A stretch of 64,000 nt of DNA from Woeseiaceae bacterium (GCA_021773035.1 JAJFKU010000001.1:1-64000); one strand, 5' to 3'. Positions 27,853 to 38,653 are shown, numbered from the stretch's first letter. The notes: generated from the sequence alone by a model not told the origin. A program made the numbers and translations.

Positions 27853-28884
27853 GTGCGGGATATCTGTCACCTCAATCTGGCCCAGTACTTTCGTGGTGGA
27901 GAGCGTCAGACAGAACTTCTGATACGTGAGCTTGCGGCTCGGGGTTACTCGCAGCGCCTCGTGATCCGGCGCGGCAGCTGTCTGCGCCGCCGCTGTGCCG
28001 ACGTGCCCGATCTCGATGTTCGTGAAGTGGCGTCAAACCCGGTCGCGGCCGGTCTGGCGGTGCGGGGCTGTCGCATCGCGCATGCTCACGATGGTCGGAC
28101 TGTCTACAGCGGATTGGTGGCGAGCCTGTTCTTCGGCATACCCTATGTCATTACCCGTCGCGTCGTGGCGCCGCAGTCGAACAAGTTCCTGCGCCGCTGG
28201 GCATACCGGCGCGCAGGGCGTCTGGTTGCGATATCCAACGCCGTGGTCAGCTCAATCCGGAGGCGATTCGCGGCGGCCGAAGTTACGGTTATCCCGGATG
28301 CGCGCTCCGGGTTCAAACCGGATTTGGCGAACGTGCAGGCGCTCCGCGACGCTTACTCGGCGGGAACCATTATCGGGCATATCGGTGCTCTGGATCACTC
28401 TCATAAAGGACAGTCGACGATTATCGATGTGGCCAGGGCGGTTGCGGACATCGAGCCGGACTGGCACTTCGTTATCTGCGGCGATGGCAAGGACGAGGCC
28501 CGGTATCGAGCGGAAATCGGCGACCTCGGCAATATCGAGTTGCTCGGCTGGGTCGACAACGTTGGCGACTACCTGGCGAGCTTCGATCTGTTTCTTTACC
28601 CGTCGCTGCACGAGGCGCTGGGTTCGACACTGCTGGATGCGCTGCAGTTCGGATTGCCGATTGTGGCGACAAACGTCGACGGAATCCCGGATATTGTCGA
28701 GGATGGCGTCAACGGAACGCTGGTCGAGCCGGAGCAACCGCAGCAGATCATCGCTGCAATCAGGGACCTGCTGGACGAGCCTGGCCCTGCGCGGGCGATG
28801 CGTGAAAGGAATATTGCCAAGGCCGCCAGGTATGGTGTCGAGCCCATGGCGGATGCGTACCTGGCAGTCTATGAGTCGATCTGA
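27853..28884 (+). CDS. Glycosyltransferase family 4
   Basis: A GT-B retaining glycosyltransferase, cytoplasmic, about 343 aa. The N-terminal acceptor domain shows HLNLAQYFRGGERQTELLI (the family's GG loop). The C-terminal nucleotide-sugar domain holds GHIGALDHSHKGQ, VICGDGKDE and LYPSLHEALGSTLLDALQFG with the EX7E-type motif. GTG at 27853 is preferred over TTG at 27847 because AAGGA lies about seven bases before it. It opens the polysaccharide region; sugar and acceptor are unknown. Confidence 0.85.
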   Translation: MRDICHLNLAQYFRGGERQTELLIRELAARGYSQRLVIRRGSCLRRRCADVPDLDVREVASNPVAAGLAVRGCRIAHAHDGRTVYSGLVASLFFGIPYVITRRVVAPQSNKFLRRWAYRRAGRLVAISNAVVSSIRRRFAAAEVTVIPDARSGFKPDLANVQALRDAYSAGTIIGHIGALDHSHKGQSTIIDVARAVADIEPDWHFVICGDGKDEARYRAEIGDLGNIELLGWVDNVGDYLASFDLFLYPSLHEALGSTLLDALQFGLPIVATNVDGIPDIVEDGVNGTLVEPEQPQQIIAAIRDLLDEPGPARAMRERNIAKAARYGVEPMADAYLAVYESI

Positions 28885-28972
28885 CGTGACTCACACTCGC
28901 CTATGCGACAGGTGGCAGCGAAATCGCCCGAAAACTATGGTATTTAAGCGCTGAGTTTTCACGGAATCTATT

Positions 28973-30253
28973 ATGTCATTCAATATTAGCGAACTTCGTA
29001 TCGGCGTTATTGGTCTTGGCTATGTGGGCCTGCCGCTTGCGGTTGAGTTCGGCAAGCAGTACCCGACAGTGGGATTCGATGTAAAAGTCGAGCGGATTGA
29101 TGAGCTGGGTCGCGGCGAAGACTCTACGCTGGAGTGCTCAAGCGAGGAGTTGTCGGAGGCCACGCAGCTGGACTTCACCGCCGACGCCGCCGAACTGGCC
29201 AAATGTAATTTCTACGTCGTGACCGTGCCGACGCCGATCGGCGATGGCAATCGCCCTCTGCTGACGCCGCTCAAGCTGGCCAGCAGAATGCTCGCCGGAG
29301 TCATCTCCAAGGGCGATATCGTTGTCTACGAGTCGACGGTGTACCCGGGTGCAACTGAAGAATTCTGCGTGCCTATTCTCGAAAAAGAATCCGGTCTTGT
29401 GTTTAACGAAGATTTTTTTGTCGGCTACAGCCCGGAGCGCATTAACCCCGGCGACAAGGAGCACCGGCTGCCATCAATTCTGAAAGTCACTTCAGGCTCT
29501 ACCGAGGAGTGTGCGGAGTTTGTCGATTCGGTCTATGCGTCGATCATCACGGCCGGTACGCACAAGGCCTCGAGTATCAAGGTCGCGGAAGCGGCGAAGG
29601 TTATCGAGAATACGCAGCGCGACGTGAACATTGCGCTGGTAAACGAGCTGGCCATGATTTTCGAAAGAGTCGGTATCGATACCGAAGAAGTTCTCGAAGC
29701 GGCAGGGACGAAATGGAACTTCCTGCCTTTCCGGCCTGGTCTTGTCGGTGGACATTGCATTGGCGTTGATCCTTACTATCTGACCTACAAGGCGCAGCAG
29801 CTCGGTTTTCATCCGCAGATGATTCTGGCTGGCCGGCGGATCAACGACAATATGTCGCTCTATGTCGCATCGCAAATCCTGAAGCGCATGTTGAAGAAGG
29901 GTCTTCAGCCGAGCGGTTCAAGAGCGCTGATTCTCGGTTTGGCGTTTAAGGAAAATTGTCCTGACGTGCGCAATACCAAGGTGGTCGATATTGCCAGCGA
30001 GCTGTCGTCTTACGGCGTCACAATTGATTTCCATGATCCCTGGTGCGACCCGGAAGATGTCAAGAACGCGTATGGACTCACGATGGTCGCCGAGCCGGAG
30101 AAAGGGACGTATGATGTAGTCGTAGTCGCCGTGGCGCACGACGAGTTTCGGGCCATGGGCGTAGACGGAATCAGCGCGTTTGGCAAAAAGACATCGGTGC
30201 TCTACGACATCAAGTACGTGTTGCCGGCCGAGCAGGTTGACGACCGACTTTAG
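28973..30253 (+). CDS. UDP-N-acetylhexosamine 6-dehydrogenase (TviB/WbpO type)
   Basis: NAD-dependent nucleotide-sugar dehydrogenase that oxidises the C6 of a UDP-HexNAc to a uronic acid. The Rossmann start is [18 protein letters not shown] and the catalytic Cys is in [20 protein letters not shown]. The 426-aa length and [16 protein letters not shown] match the TviB/WbpO branch rather than plain UDP-glucose dehydrogenase. The following epimerase is commonly paired with it (as TviC). A second, UDP-glucose-type dehydrogenase is at 56.7 kb. The substrate is assigned by similarity only. Confidence 0.85.
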   Translation: MSFNISELRIGVIGLGYVGLPLAVEFGKQYPTVGFDVKVERIDELGRGEDSTLECSSEELSEATQLDFTADAAELAKCNFYVVTVPTPIGDGNRPLLTPLKLASRMLAGVISKGDIVVYESTVYPGATEEFCVPILEKESGLVFNEDFFVGYSPERINPGDKEHRLPSILKVTSGSTEECAEFVDSVYASIITAGTHKASSIKVAEAAKVIENTQRDVNIALVNELAMIFERVGIDTEEVLEAAGTKWNFLPFRPGLVGGHCIGVDPYYLTYKAQQLGFHPQMILAGRRINDNMSLYVASQILKRMLKKGLQPSGSRALILGLAFKENCPDVRNTKVVDIASELSSYGVTIDFHDPWCDPEDVKNAYGLTMVAEPEKGTYDVVVVAVAHDEFRAMGVDGISAFGKKTSVLYDIKYVLPAEQVDDRL

Positions 30254-30286
30254 GAACGAGCATGGATCGCGAATAGTGAGAGTAGA

Positions 30287-31312
30287 GTGAAAATACTAGT
30301 TACAGGCGCAGCCGGCTTTATCGGCTTCCATACCTCCCGGCAGCTGCTTGAGCGAGGTGATACGGTAGTCGGCCTGGATAATTTCAACGACTACTACGAT
30401 GTCAGCCTGAAGGAGTCGCGGGCGGACGTACTGGCTGATTTCGATAACTTTTCTATGCATCGAATTGATCTCGCTGATCGTGATGCAATGGAAGCGTTGT
30501 TTGCGACTGGAAAGTTCGACAAGGTAGTGCATCTTGCGGCGCAGGCTGGAGTGCGGTATTCAATTGAGAACCCGCATTCCTATATCGACAGCAACATTGT
30601 CGGCACGCTGCACGTCCTGGAAGGCTGCCGCCACAACGACGTCAAGCACCTGACCTATGCGTCGTCGAGTTCGGTTTATGGCGCGAACACGACCATGCCG
30701 TTTTCAGTTCACCAGAATGTCGACCACCCGCTTGCTTTGTACGGCGCAACAAAAAAAGCGAATGAGTTGATGTGCCATACCTATTCAAACCTCTACAATC
30801 TACCGACGACGGGTCTGCGTTTCTTCACCGTTTACGGGCCGTACGGCCGCCCGGATATGGCGTTGTTCATGTTTACCAAGAACATCATCGAAGGAAAGCC
30901 GATCGATGTGTTCAATTTCGGCAAACATCGGCGCGATTTCACCTACATCGACGACATTGTTGAGGGCGTCGTCCGCACAATGGACCACACGGCCACGCCG
31001 AATCCGGACTGGGACCCGGCAAACCCGGATCCCGGAACGAGCATGGCGCCGTTTCGGATCTACAACATCGGTAATCAGCAGCCTGTTGAACTAATGGACT
31101 ACATCGGAGCGATTGAGGACTACCTGGGCAAGACTGCCGAGAAAAACCTGCTGCCACTGCAGCCTGGCGATGTTCCCGATACCTGGGCCGATACCGAAGA
31201 CCTTGCCACCGATGTCGGCTATCAGCCGAATACACCGATCGATGTCGGTGTGAAGAATTTCGTTGAGTGGTATCTTGAGTTCTACAAGGACGAACTCAAG
31301 CAAAGCGCATAA
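30287..31312 (+). CDS. NAD-dependent epimerase (UDP-glucuronate 4-epimerase-like)
   Basis: Extended SDR epimerase of 341 aa, cytoplasmic. [16 protein letters not shown] binds NAD; the Ser and Tyr-Lys of the catalytic set are in YASSSSVYG and [26 protein letters not shown] and [16 protein letters not shown] are typical of UDP-glucuronate 4-epimerases. With the dehydrogenase just upstream it could make UDP-galacturonate or a GalNAcA-type sugar. GTG at 30287 is the start. Only three bases separate it from pgi, so the two are co-transcribed. Confidence 0.85.
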   Translation: MKILVTGAAGFIGFHTSRQLLERGDTVVGLDNFNDYYDVSLKESRADVLADFDNFSMHRIDLADRDAMEALFATGKFDKVVHLAAQAGVRYSIENPHSYIDSNIVGTLHVLEGCRHNDVKHLTYASSSSVYGANTTMPFSVHQNVDHPLALYGATKKANELMCHTYSNLYNLPTTGLRFFTVYGPYGRPDMALFMFTKNIIEGKPIDVFNFGKHRRDFTYIDDIVEGVVRTMDHTATPNPDWDPANPDPGTSMAPFRIYNIGNQQPVELMDYIGAIEDYLGKTAEKNLLPLQPGDVPDTWADTEDLATDVGYQPNTPIDVGVKNFVEWYLEFYKDELKQSA

Positions 31313-31315
31313 AAA

Positions 31316-32860
31316 GTGGCCAACACCTACACTGACAGAAAGCTGTCAGCACGATACCCGACTGATCTGCCGGCTTGGAAAAAGCTCGCGGGGCATTTTC
31401 GCGAGCAAATGCGAAACCGCACCTTGCGTGAGCTGTTCTCTCGGGACAAAAAGCGACCCGAGAAATTCGGGCTCGAAGCCGGCGATCTATTCCTCGACTA
31501 TTCGAAAAATCATCTCACCGCGACGACGCGCAAGCTGCTGACGCAGCTCGCCAGGCAGGCCGACGTACCAGCGGCTATCGAGGCTATGTTCGCAGGCGAC
31601 AGGATCAATAAGACAGAGGATCGAGCGGTTCTGCATGTCGCTTTGCGGGCGAAAATTGCCGACACCGTCGCGCTTGAAACAGCCGGAGTCCCGGAAGTCT
31701 GGGAAGTGCTGACGAAAATGGAGTCTTTCGTTGAGGGCGTTCATAGCGGCGCGATCAAGGGCAGCACTGGCAAACGCCTGACCGACATCGTCAATATCGG
31801 CATTGGCGGTTCTGATTTAGGTCCCGTCATGGCGAGCCGAGCTCTCAGACCGTACTGGAAAGACGCGATGCGCTTTCACAGTGTGTCGAATGTTGACGGT
31901 ACACAGCTTGCCGATCTGACGCAGGAGCTGGACCCCGAAACGACCTTGTTCGTCGTTTGCTCCAAGACGTTCACTACGCTTGAAACGATGACCAACGCAG
32001 GCAGGGCCCGTGCCTGGGTGGTTGAGAATCTGGATGAGCTTGCGGTGCAGTATCATTTCGTGGCGGCGTCGACCAATCACGAGGCAATGGACGAGTTCGG
32101 GATTCGCAGCGATTTCCGTTTTGGGTTCTGGGACTGGGTCGGCGGGCGCTATTCATTGTGGTCGGCTGTCGGCTTATCGCTGGCGCTGGTCGTTGGAATG
32201 GATGTGTTCAGAGCGATTCTTGCCGGTGGCCGGAGGATGGACTTGCATTTTCGACAGTCCCCGCTGGATGAAAATATGCCTGTCCTGCTGGCTTTGCTGG
32301 GTACCTGGTACAACAATTTCTTCGGCGCGCAGAGCCAGGCAATTTTGCCGTATGACAATCGTCTCGACCGTTTTCCTGCCTATCTGCAGCAGCTGCAGAT
32401 GGAGTCGAGCGGCAAGAGTGTGCGCATGGACGGCAAGCCGGTGCGCTGTGATACCGGGATGATTATCTGGGGTGAGGCGGGCAACAATGCGCAGCACTCT
32501 TTTTATCAGCTGCTGCATCAGGGGACGCGACTGGTTCCCGTCGATTTTCTGTTGCCGGCCCGGTCGTCGGGTGCGAGTCAGGCGCAGCAGGATTTGGCGA
32601 TTGCCAACTGCCTCGCGCAGGCCGAGGCGTTAATGGACGGTACGAAGGACGCCGATCTCGAGCCTCACCGTGTTCATGCAGGCAACCGGCCGAGCAATAC
32701 GATTCATTTCGATGAGTTGACTCCGGACGTGCTTGGCCAACTCATCGCTCTCTATGAACACAAGGTGTTCGTTGAGGGGATCGTCTGGGGTATCAACTCA
32801 TTCGATCAATGGGGGGTTGAGCTGGGTAAGAGACTGGCAGTGGCGAAACTATCGACGTAG
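31316..32860 (+). CDS. pgi: Glucose-6-phosphate isomerase
   Basis: Interconverts glucose 6-phosphate and fructose 6-phosphate. Both PGI signatures are visible: DWVGGRYSLWSAVGL and GEAGNNAQHSFYQLLHQG; the C-terminal active-site Lys is in GINSFDQWGVELGK. At 514 aa it is shorter than the E. coli enzyme (549). Start is GTG three bases after the epimerase stop. Placement inside the polysaccharide locus suggests it supplies fructose 6-phosphate for GDP-mannose and GDP-fucose (manC, manB, gmd, fcl downstream), though it may be the only pgi in the cell. Confidence 0.94.
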   Translation: MANTYTDRKLSARYPTDLPAWKKLAGHFREQMRNRTLRELFSRDKKRPEKFGLEAGDLFLDYSKNHLTATTRKLLTQLARQADVPAAIEAMFAGDRINKTEDRAVLHVALRAKIADTVALETAGVPEVWEVLTKMESFVEGVHSGAIKGSTGKRLTDIVNIGIGGSDLGPVMASRALRPYWKDAMRFHSVSNVDGTQLADLTQELDPETTLFVVCSKTFTTLETMTNAGRARAWVVENLDELAVQYHFVAASTNHEAMDEFGIRSDFRFGFWDWVGGRYSLWSAVGLSLALVVGMDVFRAILAGGRRMDLHFRQSPLDENMPVLLALLGTWYNNFFGAQSQAILPYDNRLDRFPAYLQQLQMESSGKSVRMDGKPVRCDTGMIIWGEAGNNAQHSFYQLLHQGTRLVPVDFLLPARSSGASQAQQDLAIANCLAQAEALMDGTKDADLEPHRVHAGNRPSNTIHFDELTPDVLGQLIALYEHKVFVEGIVWGINSFDQWGVELGKRLAVAKLST

Positions 32861-32886
32861 GCGCGGGTTTCCGCCACAATTCGCGC

Positions 32887-34368
32887 ATGCCTTTCACTGC
32901 CCAAATATGGCTGGGTTTTCTTCTCGCCAACTTATGGTGTTGTACGGTCTTGGCCGGTCCGTACATCCCTGCCGGCGATCTGGCGCTTCGCCACGATATC
33001 CAGCGTCTTGCCGATCACGGAGTCATCAAAGGCCCGGTAACTACCTGGCCATTGGCGTGGGGCCCGATTCTCGAAGACCTTCGTAAAGCAGATGCTGCGA
33101 ATTTGCCATCGGGAGTCTTGGATGCATTGGGCCGGGTACGCGATCGTGCGAACTGGGAGGTGCGGGCTCACGAGCTGACGTTCAATGCCAAAACCGGCGT
33201 TGCTGACAACGCGACACGAATTCGCTCATTTCAGAATACACCCAGGGGCAAAATCGAAGTTGCTGTCGGTGCGAGTTGGATCGACGACTGGTTCAGCGCC
33301 GACCTGAACGTACAGGGTGTTGATTCAGATCAGAATAGCAATGAATTTCGGGCAGACGACAGCATGATCGGCGTGGTGCTGGGAAACTGGTCGGTCGCCG
33401 CGAGCACTCAACAACGGTGGTGGGGCCCTGGCTGGGATGGCAGTCTTATCTTGTCAAACAACGCGCGGCCGATTCCGTCGCTGGTCATTGACCGGGTATT
33501 TACTGATAGGTTCGAAACCAAGTGGTTGAGCTGGTTAGGCCCCTGGGACCTGAGCGTGATGTTCGGCCGGTTTGAGAGTGAGCGCCATGTTCCCGATGCC
33601 CAATTTTTCGGTTCGCGATTCAATTTCAGACCGATCCCATCGCTGGAGATTGGCTTATCCCGCACTGCACAATGGTGCGGCGATGGCAGGCCTTGTGACC
33701 TGGATACATTCTCAAATTTGCTTATTGGGCGTGATAACCGGGGTGGGTCTGGTATCGATGTGGAAAACGAACCCGGAAACCAACTGGCCGGAGTGGACTT
33801 TCGATGGTCTCCTTCGTTCATCAAGATGCCCGTTTCTATCTACGGGCAGTTTATCGGCGAAGACGAAGCAGGCGGCTTCCCGAGCCGATACGTTGGACAG
33901 GTCGGTTTTGAAGGTTCAGGTTTCGTGCTGAAGCAGTGGTCATACCGCTATTACGTAGAGGCAGTGTCGACCAGTTGTGATTTTTGGAAATCGGACGAAA
34001 TATTTAACTGCGCTTACAATCATTCTATTTACCGAACGGGCTACCGTTTCCACGGGCGGCCCGTTGGCCACGGAACAGATAACGATGCGCGGTTGATTTC
34101 CGTCGGACTTATTTTCGTCGATGCTGACGATACTCAATGGCGCACACTAGTTCGATATGGTGCCCTGAACCGCGAAGGTGTGCCGGATAGTCGTAACAGC
34201 CTGACGTCGACCCCGCAGGACATTGCCAGTATTGATGTTTCTCACAGCCGCGCATTCTCTTTTGGTGTCATTGACATGGGTGTCGGTTATGAGCAGGTGG
34301 ACGATAATGCATCCGGCGTTTCATCTTCTGATGGCCGATTCTATTTGCAATGGCGGAGTTCGTATTAG
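32887..34368 (+). CDS. Capsule assembly Wzi family protein, copy 1
   Basis: Outer-membrane beta-barrel of the Wzi family, expected to hold polysaccharide at the cell surface. The N-terminal signal peptide ends about residue 23 (LANLWCCTVLAG). Barrel motifs shared with the next gene include RWWGPGWDGSLILSNNARP, GLSRTAQWCGDGRPCD and the two-Cys pair CDFW...CAY near 360. It is 493 aa, close to Wzi proteins. The 3' end overlaps the second copy by 19 bases or meets it at TAGTG, depending on that gene's start. Divergence between copies shows an old duplication. Confidence 0.85.
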   Translation: MPFTAQIWLGFLLANLWCCTVLAGPYIPAGDLALRHDIQRLADHGVIKGPVTTWPLAWGPILEDLRKADAANLPSGVLDALGRVRDRANWEVRAHELTFNAKTGVADNATRIRSFQNTPRGKIEVAVGASWIDDWFSADLNVQGVDSDQNSNEFRADDSMIGVVLGNWSVAASTQQRWWGPGWDGSLILSNNARPIPSLVIDRVFTDRFETKWLSWLGPWDLSVMFGRFESERHVPDAQFFGSRFNFRPIPSLEIGLSRTAQWCGDGRPCDLDTFSNLLIGRDNRGGSGIDVENEPGNQLAGVDFRWSPSFIKMPVSIYGQFIGEDEAGGFPSRYVGQVGFEGSGFVLKQWSYRYYVEAVSTSCDFWKSDEIFNCAYNHSIYRTGYRFHGRPVGHGTDNDARLISVGLIFVDADDTQWRTLVRYGALNREGVPDSRNSLTSTPQDIASIDVSHSRAFSFGVIDMGVGYEQVDDNASGVSSSDGRFYLQWRSSY

Positions 34369-35900
34369 TGTTCAGGGCGATTGATCGATACTTGCTGCAG
34401 TGTGCTACCTCTAAGGCGCGTTGTTTGCGCGCGATCACTGTAGCGATTTTTCTGGCAGCTCCGCCAACCGCGATCGCAGAACCACTCTCTGCTCCCGGCG
34501 ACACGCGTTTGCGTCATGACCTGCAACTGCTCAACGACAGTGGTGTTATCAATGTGCCATTGAGCGCATGGCCATTGGCATTGGGCGACATACACGAAGC
34601 CGTTGCCAGCGCCGCCGATCGCGAGACGTTGAGTCCGTCACTAAGAAACTCATACGATCGCGTACGGGATCATCTCGCATGGGAACTCGAGACCAACGTA
34701 TTGAGTTACAAGTTTGCCTTGTCGGGATCTGAGAACCCGCGAGTCATTCGAGGATTCGAGCGCACGCCGAGAGAAGAGGGCGAGGCTTCCGCTGAACTCA
34801 GCTGGCTCGGTGAGCGATTTGCTGTGAATTTTTCGGCAACGTATACGGCAAATCCATTCGATGACGAGGAGTTTCGACCGGACGGAACCTATGTCGGTAT
34901 GGCTCTCGGCAACTGGATAATGACGGCCGGCTGGCAGGAGCGCTGGTGGGGCCCAAGTCGGGACGGCAGCCTGATCCTGTCCACAAATGCGAGACCGACG
35001 CCTGGCATTGCTATTCAGCGGAATGTCAGCGCACCCTTCGCAACGAGGTGGCTCAGTTGGATCGGTCCCTGGACGCTTACCAGCTTCATGACCGAACTCG
35101 ACGACGACCGGACCATCAACAATGCGTGGTTATACGGTATTCGCACCAGCTTTCGGCCACCGAAAACCGGTTTGGAAATCGGCATATCGCGCGCCGCGCA
35201 GTGGTGCGGTGATGATCGTCCATGCAATGCCAGTACGTTCGTCGATCTGCTGGCTGGTAACGACAATCGCGGTGTCAACGTTGCCCCGGAGGATGAGCCC
35301 GGCAACCAGCTCGGTGGATTCGATATCCGTTGGTCATTGCCAAAGCAGCTTCCGATAGCGCTCTATATGCAATGGATTGGTGAAGATGGGCGCGGCGGTG
35401 GCGGAGCGATCGGTGCATGGATGAGGCAGCTGGGGCTGGAACATTGGGGCTCTATTGGCTCCATGAGCCATCGGACGCATATTGAAGTATCCGACTCGAC
35501 GTGCAGGGAAGGTGGGTTCGGCTTTAGCAATGCGAAGCCGAACTGTGGCTACGAGCACTCAATCTACCGCACCGGATACCGGTACCGTGGCCGCTCGATT
35601 GGTCACCCGGCAGATGGCGACAGCTTGTCGTACTCGATAGGTTCAACACTGGTACAATCCGGCGGACATTTTTGGAACATCTCGCTACGCCACATGGAAA
35701 TAAATCGAGAAGGTGTGCCGAACGCCCGGCATACTTTGACACCGACAGCCCAGGATTTGACGGATCTGCATGTTTCGCACGAGCGCTATACCAAGTTTGG
35801 CCGGTTCTATACGGGACTCGGATATAGTCGTCTCGATGATCAGGTGTCGGGTACGTCACGCTCGGATGTCACCGGGTTTATTCAATGGAGTTCGCATTGA
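34350..35900 (+). CDS. Capsule assembly Wzi family protein, copy 2
   Basis: Second Wzi-like outer-membrane barrel, a tandem paralog of the preceding gene (shared RWWGPSRDGSLILSTNARP, GISRAAQWCGDDRPCN and a helix-like N-terminal LRHDLQLLNDSGVI). The ATG at 34350 lies inside the first copy; GTG at 34368, overlapping the TAG stop, is an equally good start and yields a cleaner signal peptide (ITVAIFLAAPPTAIAEP). About 510-516 aa. It overlaps the SLBB gene by 16 bases. A pair may act as a hetero-oligomer or on two glycans (inference). Confidence 0.84.
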   Translation: MAEFVLVFRAIDRYLLQCATSKARCLRAITVAIFLAAPPTAIAEPLSAPGDTRLRHDLQLLNDSGVINVPLSAWPLALGDIHEAVASAADRETLSPSLRNSYDRVRDHLAWELETNVLSYKFALSGSENPRVIRGFERTPREEGEASAELSWLGERFAVNFSATYTANPFDDEEFRPDGTYVGMALGNWIMTAGWQERWWGPSRDGSLILSTNARPTPGIAIQRNVSAPFATRWLSWIGPWTLTSFMTELDDDRTINNAWLYGIRTSFRPPKTGLEIGISRAAQWCGDDRPCNASTFVDLLAGNDNRGVNVAPEDEPGNQLGGFDIRWSLPKQLPIALYMQWIGEDGRGGGGAIGAWMRQLGLEHWGSIGSMSHRTHIEVSDSTCREGGFGFSNAKPNCGYEHSIYRTGYRYRGRSIGHPADGDSLSYSIGSTLVQSGGHFWNISLRHMEINREGVPNARHTLTPTAQDLTDLHVSHERYTKFGRFYTGLGYSRLDDQVSGTSRSDVTGFIQWSSH

Positions 35901-38653
35901 TTTACAGCTTTAGCGTCAAGAGGTCTCTGTTGGAGCCCGCGTTGCGGGCGATAATCTTCACCGCCTTTGCTACATCCATCGCCTTCGCTCAGGGTATTCA
36001 GCTCGCTCCCGAACAGCAACAAATGCTCAACCAGTTGCCGCCGGCGCAGCGGCAGCAGGCAATGGAGGCGATTCGTCAATTGCAACAGAGCCAGGAGTCG
36101 CCTTCTGGTCTGCAGTCAATCAATGAAGCAGTTTCGCAAACGGAGTCCTTGCCTGGATTCAGCGATGTTAATCAGCTCATTCCGAATGCCGAGCCACGAG
36201 CCGAGAGCCGTAGCCGGCTAGTTCTGGATTTCAGCCCATCGGAATTCCTGTCCGTCATACAGCGCCGCTTGCTTGAGGAGGACGCTGTACTTCAACAGCT
36301 CATCGGCAGCCATCTTTTTGTACTTGATGACTCAGGGCTGCTATCACTGCGGGGAATGGAACCCGTCCCGCTTCTTGGCTTGACTGAGGCAGACATCAAT
36401 CGACGCCTAAAGGCTGAGCCTTACCTATCGATGTTTGACGTTAATGCGCGGATTCTCGGGCAAAAGCTCATAGGGGTAGAGGCACTTGAGCCTTTTGGCT
36501 ATGACGTATTTGCTCCCAGGGACACAAGGTTCGACGCGCCAGCAAGTGGGCCGGTTCCACCCGATTACGTGTTGGGCCCGGGGGATTCGGTTCGTGTGCA
36601 GCTTTTCGGCAACGTAAACGGTATTTACGAATACGAGGTATCGCGCGATGGCATATTGAATCTGCCTGAGGTCGGACCGATTACCGTGGCCGGACTGCGG
36701 TTCTCGGAGTTTCGCGCTGACCTGAACAAACGGGTTAAGGAGATGCTGATCGGCACGCAGGTCAGCGTAACTATGGGGCCGCTGCGCACGATACGTGTAT
36801 TCGTACTCGGCGACGTCAATGAGCCGGGTTCTTACGTGGTAAGCGGGCTCACAACTGTCAGCGGTGCGCTCTACCAGGGCGGCGGTATCAGCGAAGTAGG
36901 GTCGCTGCGTAATGTCCAACTTAAGCGTAACGGTCGCGTGGTCGCCAGCTTGGATCTTTACGATTTATTATTGAACGGCGATACATCGTCAGACAATCGC
37001 CTGCAACCGGGCGACGTTATCTTTGTTCCACCAATAGGTAACACGATAGGGGTTAGCGGTGCGGTCAAACGACCCGCAATCTACGAAACCAAAGGCGCAT
37101 CAACAATCGCGGATGCGGTCCAACTCGCGGGCGGACTCGCACCAGATGCTGACGGGAAAGGTGCTCGCATTGAACGCATCGATGGCGAAAGAACAACCGT
37201 AGCCGTTGATTTGACCAGCGTCGAATCGTCCCAGCAGACTGTACGTTCTGGCGACACGCTAATCGTGCCCGACGTTTTGCCGAGCCTTGAGGAAACGGTG
37301 GTTCTCGCCGGTCATGTATTCAGGCCAGGCAATTACCAGTGGCGTTCCGGCATGCGCTTGTCGGATTTGATCGGGTCCACGGACGAACTCAAGCCGGGGG
37401 TCGACACCGAGTATGTCTTGATTCGGCGAGAGATGGAACGAGGTCAACCGGTACAGGTGTTATCGGCGAATCTGACCGCCGCGCTGCAGTTTCCTGCCGG
37501 GGCTGACAATATGCGTCTTGAAGCGTCAGATACTGTGCACGTGTTCAGCCGCGCGTTGGGAAGGCAACGCGTTATCGAACCGCTGTTGGAAGAGCTGCGG
37601 CTCCAATCCACGTTTGACGAACCGATTCGGAAAGTCGAGATTTCCGGTAACGTGCATGCACCTGGCGTGTATCCGCTGGAATCAGGGATGCTTGTAAGTG
37701 ATCTGGTCCGAGCAGGCGGTAACTTGTCAGAGGCGGCCTACGCTCTTGAGGCTGAGCTGACGCGTTACTCCGTCGCAAGCCATAATAGTCGTGAAGTCGA
37801 CGTCGTGAAAGTGGACTTGGATGCGATCCGGCGAGGCGTAGCGTCCGCGGATTTGCAGTTGCGAGAACACGACTACCTGATTATCAACCGGGTGCCTGAA
37901 TGGGATTCGACCTGGACAGTATCGCTTGAAGGTGAGGTACTGTTTCCTGGCGAGTATCGCATACGCCGTGGCGAGACCTTGGGTAATGTGCTGCAACGAG
38001 CGGGAGGACTGACCGATGCGGCGTTCGCAGAAGGCGCAGTTTTTCTGCGAGAGACGCTGAAAGAGCAGGAGCAGGAACAGATCGAGACGCTCGCGCGTCG
38101 GCTCGAGGCAGACCTCGCGTCACTGTCCTTGCAAGCATCGAACACAGGTGGGGCTGACACGCTGACAACCGGTCGAGTACTCCTTGACCAACTACGCAGC
38201 ACGGAGGCCGTCGGCCGTCTCGTCATTGATATGGGGCAGGTCGTGAGCGGCAGAAATAGCGCTGCTGCAGCCGTAGAAATGAGAGACGGTGACCGATTGC
38301 TTGTGCCAAACCATACTCAGGTAGTCACTGTGCTTGGTGAAACTCAGCAAAACACCTCTCATCTGTACAGAGAAGGTATGTCGCGCGACGACTACATAGG
38401 TTTGAGTGGCGGCCTGACGCGCCGGGCGGACAAGAAATTGATTTACATTGTCAGGGCAAATGGGGCGGTGGTTGCTAAAAACCGCTCGAGGTGGCTAGGT
38501 CGCGGCGGCAGGGTCGATATCCGCCCGGGCGACACGATTGTTGTTCCTTTGGACACCGATAGAATGCGGCCGCTGACTTTTTGGGGCAATGTAACGCAGA
38601 TTCTGTACCAGGGCGCGATTGCTGTGGCGGCCGTTAGGACATTTGACAATTAA
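35885..38653 (+). CDS. SLBB-domain polysaccharide export protein (large Wza-like)
   Basis: A periplasmic/outer-membrane exporter of 922 aa, far larger than Wza (about 380). It has a signal peptide (to about 36, TSIAFAQG) with no lipobox. The polysaccharide-export (Poly_export) domain is at about 215-305 (PDYVLGPGDSVRVQLFG). Several SLBB repeats follow to about 870, marked by recurring RPGNY/APGVY/FPGEY-type turns and DLVRAGGNLSEAA. A hydrophobic stretch closes the C-terminus. It would form the exit channel with Wzz and the Wzi barrels. Its 5' end overlaps wzi copy 2 and its 3' end stands 3 bases from wzz. Confidence 0.9.
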   Translation: MEFALIYSFSVKRSLLEPALRAIIFTAFATSIAFAQGIQLAPEQQQMLNQLPPAQRQQAMEAIRQLQQSQESPSGLQSINEAVSQTESLPGFSDVNQLIPNAEPRAESRSRLVLDFSPSEFLSVIQRRLLEEDAVLQQLIGSHLFVLDDSGLLSLRGMEPVPLLGLTEADINRRLKAEPYLSMFDVNARILGQKLIGVEALEPFGYDVFAPRDTRFDAPASGPVPPDYVLGPGDSVRVQLFGNVNGIYEYEVSRDGILNLPEVGPITVAGLRFSEFRADLNKRVKEMLIGTQVSVTMGPLRTIRVFVLGDVNEPGSYVVSGLTTVSGALYQGGGISEVGSLRNVQLKRNGRVVASLDLYDLLLNGDTSSDNRLQPGDVIFVPPIGNTIGVSGAVKRPAIYETKGASTIADAVQLAGGLAPDADGKGARIERIDGERTTVAVDLTSVESSQQTVRSGDTLIVPDVLPSLEETVVLAGHVFRPGNYQWRSGMRLSDLIGSTDELKPGVDTEYVLIRREMERGQPVQVLSANLTAALQFPAGADNMRLEASDTVHVFSRALGRQRVIEPLLEELRLQSTFDEPIRKVEISGNVHAPGVYPLESGMLVSDLVRAGGNLSEAAYALEAELTRYSVASHNSREVDVVKVDLDAIRRGVASADLQLREHDYLIINRVPEWDSTWTVSLEGEVLFPGEYRIRRGETLGNVLQRAGGLTDAAFAEGAVFLRETLKEQEQEQIETLARRLEADLASLSLQASNTGGADTLTTGRVLLDQLRSTEAVGRLVIDMGQVVSGRNSAAAAVEMRDGDRLLVPNHTQVVTVLGETQQNTSHLYREGMSRDDYIGLSGGLTRRADKKLIYIVRANGAVVAKNRSRWLGRGGRVDIRPGDTIVVPLDTDRMRPLTFWGNVTQILYQGAIAVAAVRTFDN

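Noticed and set aside
27995..28954. 319-aa plus-strand frame overlapping the first GT4 gene
   Set aside because: Out-of-frame shadow rich in Arg, Ser and Trp; the GT4 motifs are in the other frame.
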